Shown: piece after piece, positions 1-5,099 of the stretch
Position numbering within the stretch: position 1 is the stretch's first letter
Layout of the letters: each line of letters starts with the position of its first letter
DNA from: an uncultured Caryophanales bacterium
GTDB taxonomy: Bacteria; Bacillota_I; Bacilli_A; RFN20; CAG-826
Reading direction: 5' to 3'
DNA: 6,078 nt
NCBI GenBank assembly: GCA_947303105.1
Contig: CAMYXQ010000054.1
Span: 1-6,078 of the forward strand
Translations under genes and position numbers: made by a program
Notes under the pieces: generated by a model
What the model was told of the DNA's origin: nothing
The model's input: the letters and a program-made list of their open reading frames with translations, nothing else
Databases searched by the model: none

Positions 1-1
1 G

Positions 2-91
2 GTCGCCGTCACCATCTTGACGGCGGAAAGCAATCCGCAGGAAATGAAAACCGTTACCAACCTCATCGTCAATCTTTTGACTGCGAAATAA
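2..91 (+). CDS. C-terminal end of an unidentified protein (partial)
   Basis: An open frame runs from the left edge of the window to TAA at 89-91 and gives 29 residues that end in NLIVNLLTAK. It uses the same C-rich third positions (GTC, GCC, ATC, ACC) as gltX, which supports real coding. The stop codon lies in the A-rich left flank of a hairpin terminator, as expected at the end of a gene. The fragment is too short to assign a family, and no function is claimed. The rest of the gene lies outside the window. Confidence 0.6.
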   Translation, partial: VAVTILTAESNPQEMKTVTNLIVNLLTAK

Positions 92-94
92 AAA

Positions 95-123
95 GCAGCG
101 GCTTCACCGCTGCATTCTTTCTT
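95..123 (+). terminator. Bidirectional hairpin terminator between the partial gene and tRNA-Gly
   Basis: A perfect 7-bp stem (GCAGCGG 95-101 with CCGCTGC 107-113) closes a 5-base loop. On the plus strand it is followed by a T-rich tail (ATTCTTTCTT) and ends the partial upstream gene. On the minus strand the stem is followed by TTTTTATTT (94-86), a better tail that would terminate the tRNA-Gly transcript. One hairpin probably serves both converging transcripts. Confidence 0.8.
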
Positions 124-125
124 AC

Positions 126-199
126 TGGAGCAGGTGACGGGAATCGGACCCGCGTATCTACCTTGGCAAGGTAGTGTTCTACCATTGAACTACACCTGC
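126..199 (-). tRNA. tRNA-Gly (anticodon GCC)
   Basis: Read on the minus strand from 199 to 126, this is a complete 74-nt tRNA. The acceptor stem GCAGGTG/CACCTGC pairs fully, the D-arm contains AGTTCAATGGTAGA, and the anticodon stem ACCTT/AAGGT frames the anticodon GCC at 167-165. The T-arm has GGGTCCGATTCCC, the discriminator base is T, and CCA is encoded at 128-126. It reads GGC and GGT glycine codons. The overall sequence is that of a standard bacterial tRNA-Gly(GCC). It has its own promoter just upstream and a hairpin terminator just downstream, so it looks like a single-gene transcription unit. Confidence 0.97.
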
Positions 200-220
200 G
201 GCTCGCCTGAGCGCCCGATT

Positions 221-249
221 ATTATATAGAGAGGGTTTTTGTTTATCAA
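221..249 (-). promoter_or_regulatory. Sigma-70-type promoter of tRNA-Gly
   Basis: On the minus strand, TTGATA (249-244) is followed after exactly 17 bases by TATAAT (226-221), a near-consensus vegetative promoter. Transcription would begin around 214, about 15 nt before the mature tRNA 5' end at 199. This fits the strong expression expected for a tRNA gene. Confidence 0.88.
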
Positions 250-273
250 GTGGAAGAACGCGAAAGATGAGTC

Positions 274-279
274 TATAAT
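274..279 (+). promoter_or_regulatory. Probable -10 box of the gltX promoter
   Basis: A perfect TATAAT lies 25 bases ahead of the gltX ATG and about 45 bp from the divergent tRNA-Gly -10 box. No convincing -35 element stands at 16-18 bp upstream; the best 17-bp-spaced hexamer is TGGAAG at 251-256. Transcription would start near 286, leaving a leader of only about 18 nt that holds little beyond the ribosome binding site. Confidence 0.5.
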
Positions 280-291
280 CGATAGGCGTCT

Positions 292-296
292 GGAGG
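292..296 (+). promoter_or_regulatory. Ribosome binding site that sets the gltX start
   Basis: GGAGG ends 7 bases before the ATG at 304, which is a normal spacing. It is only 1 base from the in-frame GTG at 298, so the GTG cannot be the start. Confidence 0.85.
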
Positions 297-303
297 CGTG
301 TTT

Positions 304-1968
304 ATGGCTAGTTACAATGAGCTTGCGGAACTATTGTTCCCCGACATCAAAGAGACAATCGAAGACTTGGAAAAGAGATACCCGGCCCGGAATCTTCCCG
401 AAGGCGCCGAGGTGACCCGTTTCGCCCCGTCCCCCACCGGTTTTCTCCACACCGGCAGTCTTTTCACTTCGATGATCGCCTTCACCATCGCCAAACAGTC
501 CAAAGGCGTCTATTTCTTCCGTCTTGAGGACACCGACACCAAACGCACCATCCCCGGCAGCGCCGCCGAACTCATCGACCAGCTCGCCCTCTTCGGCATC
601 AAAGCCGATGAAGGATATTATCCGGAAGGCGACGTCGGCGCCTATGGCCCTTATCAGCAAAGCGTCCGCCGCGACATCTATCGCACCGTCATCAAGGAAC
701 TCGTCCGCCGCGGACGGGCCTACCCCGACTTCTGCACCTCCGAGGATCTTGAAAAGATCCGCGCCTTCCAGGAAGCCAATAAGATTCTCCCTGGCTACTA
801 TGGCCCTTATGCCCGCGACCGCGGCTTATCCGTCGATGAGCAGATCGCCCGCATCAAAGCCGGAACCCCTTGGGTCATCCGCTTCCGCAGCGAAGGCGAC
901 CATAACGTCAAAACCTCCTTCATGGACGAAATCCGCGGCAAGATCGAACTCGCCGAAAACGATGTCGACGTCGTCATCCTGAAGTCCGATGGACTTCCCA
1001 CCTACCATTTCGCCCATGTCTGCGACGATCACTTCATGCACACCACCCTCGTCACCCGCGGCGAGGAATGGATCCCCTCTACCCCCATCCACCTCGACTT
1101 GTTCGCCGCTTTGGGTTGGGAACATCCCAAATATGCCCACCTTCCGGTCATCATGAAGCTCGATCACGGCAACAAACGGAAACTTTCCAAACGGAAAGAC
1201 CCCGAAGCCGCGGTGTCCTACTTCCTTAAAGAGGGCTATCCGCCCGAAGGCGTCCTCGTCTACCTCATGTCGATCGCCAACAGCAACTTTGAGGAATGGT
1301 GCATCGAAAACAAGACCTTCGACCGCACGAAATTCTGGTACTCCCTCGACAAGATGAGCTTAGACGGCGCCCTTTTCGATCCGGACAAACTCGTCTATTT
1401 CTGCAAAGAAGTCCTCGCCACCAAGTCGGCCAAAGAACTTCTCGGCCCGGTCACCGATTGGGCCCGCCTCTATCAGCCGACCCTCTACGCGGAAATCGCG
1501 CAGGATCCCGCCTATTTCGAGAAAATCCTCGGCATCGAGAAAGATCGTCCGAACCCCCGCAAGGACTACGGCAAATTCTCCGATATCGAAGCGTTGACCC
1601 GCTTCTTCTTCCGCCCCGGCTACGAAGAGCTCATCTCCGGCGAGCTTCCCTTCAATGAGAAGCATTCCAAAGAGTTCATCGCCTCCTTCCTCCGCGGCTT
1701 ATCCGAAACCATGCTCTTCGGCGTGGACGAAGCCACTTGGTGGAATGGGGTCAAGGAATATGCCGCAAGCCAAGGCTTCGCCATCGCAAACCGCGACTAC
1801 AAAGCCAATCCGGATGCCTATCGCGGCAACGTCGCCGACGCGGCCGAAATCCTCCGCATCGCCTTGACCGGCAGCAAACAGTCCCCCAACCTCCACGAAA
1901 TCATCGATATTCTCGGAGAGAACGAGGTCAAACGCCGCTTGGTCGAACTGGCCGATCGCTTCGCCTAA
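304..1968 (+). CDS. gltX: Glutamyl-tRNA synthetase
   Basis: This class Ic aminoacyl-tRNA synthetase charges tRNA with glutamate in the cytoplasm. The product is 554 residues. The HIGH-type signature is at residues 42-53 (PSPTGFLHTGSL), RLEDTD follows at 73-78, and the KMSKS-type loop is KLSKRKD at 293-299. The catalytic half is followed by a long helical anticodon-binding half. The length exceeds the roughly 470-500 residues of common bacterial GluRS, mainly through an N-terminal lead of about 30 residues and a longer C-terminal half. The zinc-knuckle cysteines seen in E. coli GluRS are mostly absent: AYPDFC at 139-144 keeps one Cys, and the later Cys position reads Tyr in GPYAR. The enzyme therefore probably does not bind zinc, as in B. 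subtilis. The ATG at 304 is chosen for its GGAGG spacing. A tRNA-Glu gene follows directly. The sequence does not show whether the enzyme also charges tRNA-Gln. Confidence 0.96.
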   Translation: MASYNELAELLFPDIKETIEDLEKRYPARNLPEGAEVTRFAPSPTGFLHTGSLFTSMIAFTIAKQSKGVYFFRLEDTDTKRTIPGSAAELIDQLALFGIKADEGYYPEGDVGAYGPYQQSVRRDIYRTVIKELVRRGRAYPDFCTSEDLEKIRAFQEANKILPGYYGPYARDRGLSVDEQIARIKAGTPWVIRFRSEGDHNVKTSFMDEIRGKIELAENDVDVVILKSDGLPTYHFAHVCDDHFMHTTLVTRGEEWIPSTPIHLDLFAALGWEHPKYAHLPVIMKLDHGNKRKLSKRKDPEAAVSYFLKEGYPPEGVLVYLMSIANSNFEEWCIENKTFDRTKFWYSLDKMSLDGALFDPDKLVYFCKEVLATKSAKELLGPVTDWARLYQPTLYAEIAQDPAYFEKILGIEKDRPNPRKDYGKFSDIEALTRFFFRPGYEELISGELPFNEKHSKEFIASFLRGLSETMLFGVDEATWWNGVKEYAASQGFAIANRDYKANPDAYRGNVADAAEILRIALTGSKQSPNLHEIIDILGENEVKRRLVELADRFA

Positions 1969-1971
1969 ATC

Positions 1972-2000
1972 TTGCATTATCGGGAACGAAATGGTTAAAT
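1972..2000 (+). promoter_or_regulatory. Promoter of tRNA-Glu
   Basis: TTGCAT (1972-1977) and TTAAAT (1995-2000) are separated by 17 bp. Transcription would start near 2007, just before the tRNA at 2010. The -35 box begins 3 bases after the gltX stop codon, so the tRNA can be transcribed independently. No terminator lies between the two genes, so gltX read-through could also supply it. Confidence 0.65.
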
Positions 2001-2009
2001 ACATTTCGC

Positions 2010-2084
2010 GGCCCTGTGGTCAAGCGGCTAAGACGCAACCCTCTCAAGGTTGAATCCCGGGTTCGATTCCCGGCTGGGTCACCA
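2010..2084 (+). tRNA. tRNA-Glu (anticodon CTC)
   Basis: This is a 75-nt tRNA with encoded CCA (2082-2084). The anticodon stem CAACC (2036-2040)/GGTTG (2048-2052) encloses the loop CTCTCAA, giving the anticodon CTC at 2043-2045, which reads GAG. The T-arm is CCGGG-TTCGATT-CCCGG. The D-arm uses GTC/GAC around AAGCGGCTAA, and the overall sequence closely follows bacterial tRNA-Glu. The acceptor stem GGCCCTG/CTGGGTC contains an apparent U6-U67 mismatch and a G2-U71 wobble. All other stems are intact, so it is probably functional. It lies 41 bp downstream of gltX, whose product should charge it. Confidence 0.93.
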
Positions 2085-2094
2085 AACCGCATAC

Positions 2095-2125
2095 AAAACC
2101 CGCTGAAATGGCGGGTTTTCTTTTT
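2095..2125 (+). terminator. Terminator of tRNA-Glu
   Basis: A 9-bp perfect stem, AAAACCCGC (2095-2103) with GCGGGTTTT (2111-2119), closes a 7-base loop and is followed by CTTTTT. It begins 11 bases after the tRNA CCA end. It separates the gltX/tRNA unit from the toxin-antitoxin promoter. Confidence 0.9.
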
Positions 2126-2133
2126 CCCCTCTA

Positions 2134-2162
2134 TTGCGTACATAATCCTGTACATGTATACT
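2134..2162 (+). promoter_or_regulatory. Promoter of the toxin-antitoxin operon
   Basis: TTGCGT (2134-2139) and TATACT (2157-2162) are separated by 17 bp. The predicted transcription start, near 2169, leaves only about a 12-nt leader with the GAGG site (2169-2172) at its very 5' edge. Initiation may therefore be inefficient, or the true start may lie slightly upstream, for example using CATAAT at 2141-2146. Confidence 0.6.
2137..2154. promoter_or_regulatory. Putative YefM-type operator: paired (T/C)GTACA cores
   Basis: TGTACA at 2149-2154 and CGTACA at 2137-2142 lie 12 bp apart, centre to centre. They fall inside the operon's own promoter, between and over its -35 and -10 boxes. TGTACA is the known core of the palindromes bound by the YefM-YoeB complex. 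Its position here suggests that the antitoxin and the antitoxin-toxin complex repress their own promoter. The bases are seen directly; the regulatory role is inferred. Confidence 0.6.
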
Positions 2163-2180
2163 ATCGTTGAGGTAACAATT

Positions 2181-2432
2181 ATGTCTGTCACAAACGCCAC
2201 CGCATTAAGAAAAAACCTATTTGGCACCCTCGAAAGCGTCATTTCCAGCAACGAGCCGGTGACCATCACTTCGAAATCCGGCAACGCCGTGCTGATTTCG
2301 GAAGCCGATTACAACGCTTTGATGGAAACCGTCTATCTCATGTCGAACTCCGCTTTCATGAAAGGCTACAAGGAAGCAAAGGAGCAAGATCGCTCCACTT
2401 ACGAGAAACTGGACTTGGACGAGGAATGGTAA
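2181..2432 (+). CDS. Antitoxin of the Phd/YefM family
   Basis: This 83-residue protein would neutralise the toxin encoded directly after it and repress their shared operon. The N-terminal half (residues 1-50), with the pattern ALRKNLFGTLESV, then VTITSKSGNAVLIS and EADYNAL, is the Phd/YefM DNA-binding and dimerisation fold. The C-terminal part (from about 51, YLMSNSAFMKGYKEA) is the acidic, probably flexible segment that wraps the toxin; it ends in LDLDEEW. The start at 2181 is supported by GAGG at 2169-2172, 8 bases upstream. The upstream in-frame ATG at 2154 falls inside the -10 region and has no ribosome binding site. The stop codon directly abuts the toxin ATG. Confidence 0.9.
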   Translation: MSVTNATALRKNLFGTLESVISSNEPVTITSKSGNAVLISEADYNALMETVYLMSNSAFMKGYKEAKEQDRSTYEKLDLDEEW

Positions 2433-2696
2433 ATGTCTTTTGAAGTCCTGTTCTCAAAAAGGGCGATCAAAGATCTCAATCTCCTGAAAGCGGCCGGTCT
2501 TGGCAAAAAGGCCAAATCCCTCTGCAAGATTTTGGAGAAGAATCCGTTCCAAACCCCACCGCCCTATCAAAAACTCATCGGCGACCTAGAAGGTTCCTTT
2601 TCCCGGAGAATCAATATCCAGCATCGCCTCGTCTACGAAGTAGACAAAGAAAAACGCATCGTCTATGTCCTGCGGATGTGGACCCATTACGAATAA
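2433..2696 (+). CDS. mRNA-interferase toxin of the Txe/YoeB family, with a Q46 active-site variant
   Basis: This 87-residue protein belongs to the RelE-fold ribosome-dependent mRNA endonucleases that cleave at codons in the A site when free of antitoxin. The family signature SRRINIQHRLVYEV occupies residues 57-70, with Arg65 at the same number as in E. coli YoeB. The C terminus LRMWTHYE supplies His85 and Tyr86, matching the catalytic His83-Tyr84 of YoeB. Residue 46 is Gln (PYQKL) where YoeB has the catalytic Glu46 and most relatives read PYEKL. The change is one base (CAA at 2568-2570 versus GAA), so activity could be weakened. The ATG directly follows the antitoxin stop, with GAGGA at 2421-2425 as its ribosome binding site, implying translational coupling. 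Confidence 0.92.
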   Translation: MSFEVLFSKRAIKDLNLLKAAGLGKKAKSLCKILEKNPFQTPPPYQKLIGDLEGSFSRRINIQHRLVYEVDKEKRIVYVLRMWTHYE

Positions 2697-2699
2697 GAA

Positions 2700-2728
2700 A
2701 AAACCCGCCGATTCGCGGGTTTTTATTT
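2700..2728. terminator. Bidirectional terminator between the toxin and the converging cdaA operon
   Basis: Arms AAAACCCGC (2700-2708) and GCGGGTTTT (2715-2723) form a 9-bp stem with a 6-base loop. The plus-strand tail continues as TTATTTT, and on the minus strand the stem is followed by a run of T (2703-2698 and beyond). The minus-strand operon's last stop codon (2725-2723) lies within the T-rich flank. The hairpin can end both converging transcripts. Confidence 0.88.
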
Positions 2729-3739
2729 TGTTTCTTCTTGGTCTTCGTTCCGGATCTTTTCTTCAGCTTGCGCGCGCATCGCGATTGTCTCCGCCAAAGC
2801 TTTTTCGAGTCCTTGGCGATCCGGGGAATCAACCGGCATCCGTTCTAATTCACTGGAGATTGTTCGAATTGAGCAATCAATGAAGAAGAATCGATATTTC
2901 TTCGTCGCCAAGGAAAGATAGGCGGCGTAGTACGGCAAACAAAGGGGCGACAAACACAAGGCAAACCCCGTCATGAAACCGATTCGGCCGTACAAAGTGA
3001 TGCCTTGGATGGCAAACGCGATGAAATATCCGCCGGCGAGCAGGACGACCAAAATGACATAAAGGGGCCATGTGGCGGAGAAGTAATCCTTTTGGAAATC
3101 GCCCCGCGAATCCTTGATTGCCTTGCAATATAAGGCGTTCGCCATGCGGGCGGGCGCCTCCAACGTGCTCCGATGATACAAATTGAGGCCATATAGGCCG
3201 ATTTTGTGGGCGAAGACGATAAAGAAGACGACCGTGGTCGTAATCTCGGAAATATGGGTCAGCAGACCCAATGTGGCGTTCGTGGTGAGGAAGTCCACCG
3301 CATCGAGGACGTTGCCGTTCTCATAATAGGTGACGAATTGCTCCCAAGCGGGGCCGAATTCCGGATCGACCGCGTTGGAGATAAGGTAGGACACCATCAT
3401 GGCGAGGCCGCCGAGAAGGGCGCTCCAAGCGAGGGCGATGAGTCCGTTCCGTACCACGCGGAAAACCCCGAAATACGGACGGTAATAAGCTCCGTAGAGG
3501 GAGAACATCACCCGATTGGACATCGTCCCGTTCGCCGTCGGGTCGAGGATCATCATCGTCGCGGCGAAAAAGAACGGCAGGAAAATGAAAGGGATCGTGA
3601 GATAAGACGTCCACTGCCAAAAGAAGCTGAGGGCGGCCACGGGGACCGCCATGAGGAACAAGGCGAACGCATAAGGCCACCGCCTCCGCGGTTTTTTCAT
3701 TTCGGCGATGACGTCGCGGGCGCGGATCCGATCAGACAT
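2723..3739 (-). CDS. Six-helix membrane protein of unknown function
   Basis: This 338-residue integral membrane protein was not recognised as a named family. Hydrophobic segments lie at about 22-42, 46-65, 98-120, 157-177, 223-245 and 253-277. The N terminus is strongly basic (RARDVIAEMKKPRRR, ending at residue 20), which places it in the cytoplasm. With six helices the C terminus is also cytoplasmic; it is a charged helical tail of about 55 residues rich in Glu, Lys and Ala (from 284). Between helices 3 and 4 is an acidic extracellular stretch (121-155). The start at 3739 is chosen because AAGGAG lies about 8 bases upstream; a longer frame from 3823 would overlap the previous gene heavily. 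The gene overlaps the stop of the NERD-like gene by 8 nt, so the two are probably translated together and may act as a pair. Confidence 0.85.
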   Translation of the reverse strand: MSDRIRARDVIAEMKKPRRRWPYAFALFLMAVPVAALSFFWQWTSYLTIPFIFLPFFFAATMMILDPTANGTMSNRVMFSLYGAYYRPYFGVFRVVRNGLIALAWSALLGGLAMMVSYLISNAVDPEFGPAWEQFVTYYENGNVLDAVDFLTTNATLGLLTHISEITTTVVFFIVFAHKIGLYGLNLYHRSTLEAPARMANALYCKAIKDSRGDFQKDYFSATWPLYVILVVLLAGGYFIAFAIQGITLYGRIGFMTGFALCLSPLCLPYYAAYLSLATKKYRFFFIDCSIRTISSELERMPVDSPDRQGLEKALAETIAMRAQAEEKIRNEDQEETK

Positions 3740-4358
3740 GGCCGCGCTCCTTCCAGACCGCGAGGTTCTGAATGACCCGGTATAGTTCGTTACGCGATAA
3801 CGATTGGATGTCGCGTCCTTCATAAGAAGAGATGACTTTCTTCAGTTTGGAGATCGGGACGAGGATCGGCGTTTTGCCTTCGTTCTTGAACGGGGTGAAG
3901 AAACAGTCGTCGTTGATGAGGACGATTCCGACCAATAGGTCGGAAGAGACATGGGTCTGCATCGAGAAGAAGCTCATCATCGCCTCCGCCTCATGAATCG
4001 GGTTGACGATGCGTTCCTTGGTGCCGTCGGCCCGGTGATAGAGCCAATAGTCGTCGAGCGGGTTGGCATCCATCGCCCCGGAGAAGTAACGGTCAAAGAG
4101 AAGATAAATATATTTATCACCGGCTAAGATGTGGTCGATGCGGATGCTGTTTTTCTCATCGACCTCGACTTTGAATTCGTTGATGAGGTAGTAATCGCGC
4201 AAATCCGCGAGGGTGCGGATCGAATGATAATAGGCTTTTTGCGGGTTCCTACGCGTGTACCAGCGCCAGAACGGGCGATAGAAAATCCACAAGCAAAAAC
4301 CCACGACAATGAGAACGAAAAGAATGATCCATATGGCGAGTTTGGCTTGTTGATTCAT
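3732..4358 (-). CDS. Membrane-anchored NERD-like domain protein with a degenerate nuclease motif
   Basis: This 208-residue protein has one N-terminal transmembrane helix (about residues 7-27), a basic, aromatic stretch (28-40) and a cytoplasmic domain. The stretch IDHILAG (74-80) through FSG (92-94), a Trp at 105 and NPIHEAEAM at 119-127 resemble the NERD (nuclease-related) domain, which usually reads IDHVLVGPxG, then ExKxYxG and NPxxQ. Here the usual catalytic Glu and Lys fall on Phe88 and Arg90, so nuclease activity is doubtful even though Asp75 remains. The family match was made by eye and is moderate. The start is 9 nt after the deoD stop with no clear ribosome binding site, which suggests translational coupling; the end overlaps the six-helix membrane protein. 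A binding, scaffold or sensor role is possible but unproven. Confidence 0.8.
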   Translation of the reverse strand: MNQQAKLAIWIILFVLIVVGFCLWIFYRPFWRWYTRRNPQKAYYHSIRTLADLRDYYLINEFKVEVDEKNSIRIDHILAGDKYIYLLFDRYFSGAMDANPLDDYWLYHRADGTKERIVNPIHEAEAMMSFFSMQTHVSSDLLVGIVLINDDCFFTPFKNEGKTPILVPISKLKKVISSYEGRDIQSLSRNELYRVIQNLAVWKERGHV

Positions 4359-4367
4359 GGGATTAAG

Positions 4368-5087
4368 TTATTCGGCGAAATGTTCGGCGACGGCGATGCC
4401 GAGCTCGATCATCGCCGAGAGGCCGGTCTGGCGCTCATTGGCAGTCAGAATCTTGCTATCGACGAAGGAGTCGCTGCAGGTGCAGATGGCTAAGGCCTGT
4501 TTATGAAGCGAGGCGGCTTGCTCATAGAGGGCATAGGCCTCCATTTCGACGGCGAGGACCCCGAGGTCGGCCCACCGCTTCCAAAGATGGGCGCCCCTCT
4601 CATAGAATATATCGCTGGAGAGGATGTTGCCGACGTGGTATTCAAGACCTAACTTCTCGGCTTCTTCCACCGCGGCGCGAAGCACCGGGAAGGAAGAGCA
4701 AGCGCTGTAAGTGCCATGGAGGTCGTATTCGGCCATCCAGTTCGAGTTGGTCGAGGCCGCTTGGCCGATGACGATGCTGCCGACGGGGACGTCTTTGTGA
4801 TAAGAACCGCAGGTGCCGACGCGGATGATCGTCTCGACGCCGTATTCGGTGAAAAGTTCGTGGCTATAGATGCCGATGGAGGGCAAACCCATGCCGCTGG
4901 CCATGACGGAGATCTTTTTGCCGTTCTTGGTGTAGCCGGTATAGCCGAAAATGCCGCGGATCTCGGTGACGAGTTGGATGTCTTTGAGGAACGTCTCGGC
5001 GATCCAGCGCGCGCGGTAGCTATCACCGGGCATCAAGACGACTTTGGCGAATGCGCCCTTCGGGGCGGAAATATGAGGTGTGGGCAT
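4368..5087 (-). CDS. deoD: Purine nucleoside phosphorylase, DeoD type
   Basis: This 239-residue cytoplasmic enzyme splits purine (deoxy)nucleosides with phosphate into free base and (deoxy)ribose-1-phosphate for salvage. It is full length and aligns with E. coli DeoD from the first residues (MPTPHISAP). Visible active-site elements are His5, the phosphate site with Gly21, Arg25, Arg44 and Arg89 (IIRVGTCGS), the sugar-binding motif VEMEA at 180-184, and the base-site Asp206 (CSD) with Arg219 (NERQT). These match H4, G20, R24, R43, R87, E181, D204 and R217 of the E. coli enzyme. The phosphate loop reads PGDSYRAR instead of the common PGDPLRAK, a mild divergence. AAGGAG about 8 bases upstream fixes the start. 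It lies 12 nt after cdaA and 9 nt before the NERD-like gene, inside one operon. Confidence 0.95.
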   Translation of the reverse strand: MPTPHISAPKGAFAKVVLMPGDSYRARWIAETFLKDIQLVTEIRGIFGYTGYTKNGKKISVMASGMGLPSIGIYSHELFTEYGVETIIRVGTCGSYHKDVPVGSIVIGQAASTNSNWMAEYDLHGTYSACSSFPVLRAAVEEAEKLGLEYHVGNILSSDIFYERGAHLWKRWADLGVLAVEMEAYALYEQAASLHKQALAICTCSDSFVDSKILTANERQTGLSAMIELGIAVAEHFAE

Positions 5088-5099
5088 AGAGGTTCTCCT

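Noticed and set aside
298..303. GTG at 298 as the gltX start
   Set aside because: The GGAGG site lies only 1 base before it, while its spacing to the ATG at 304 is 7 bases.
200..303. T-box riboswitch ahead of gltX
   Set aside because: Only about 18 nt separate the predicted transcription start from the ATG, and no T-box-like sequence or terminator hairpin is present.
2154..2180. Upstream in-frame ATG at 2154 as the antitoxin start
   Set aside because: It overlaps the -10 and operator region and has no ribosome binding site; the ATG at 2181 has GAGG at a good distance.
2085..2730. Integrated element with an att duplication of the tRNA-Glu 3' end
   Set aside because: No second copy of the tRNA 3' end, no integrase and no target repeat were seen downstream in the window.
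3732..3734. TGA as a Trp codon (mycoplasma code)
   Set aside because: All Trp residues in the window use TGG, and TGA ends the NERD-like gene exactly at a normal overlap with the next start.
3206..3775. Plus-strand open frame of 189 codons opposite the membrane protein
   Set aside because: It is rich in Arg, Glu, Gly and His with no domain pattern and is the antisense shadow of a GC-rich membrane protein gene.
3740..3823. Longer form of the six-helix membrane protein starting at 3823
   Set aside because: It would overlap the preceding gene by over 90 bases, while the start at 3739 has AAGGAG and a typical short overlap.
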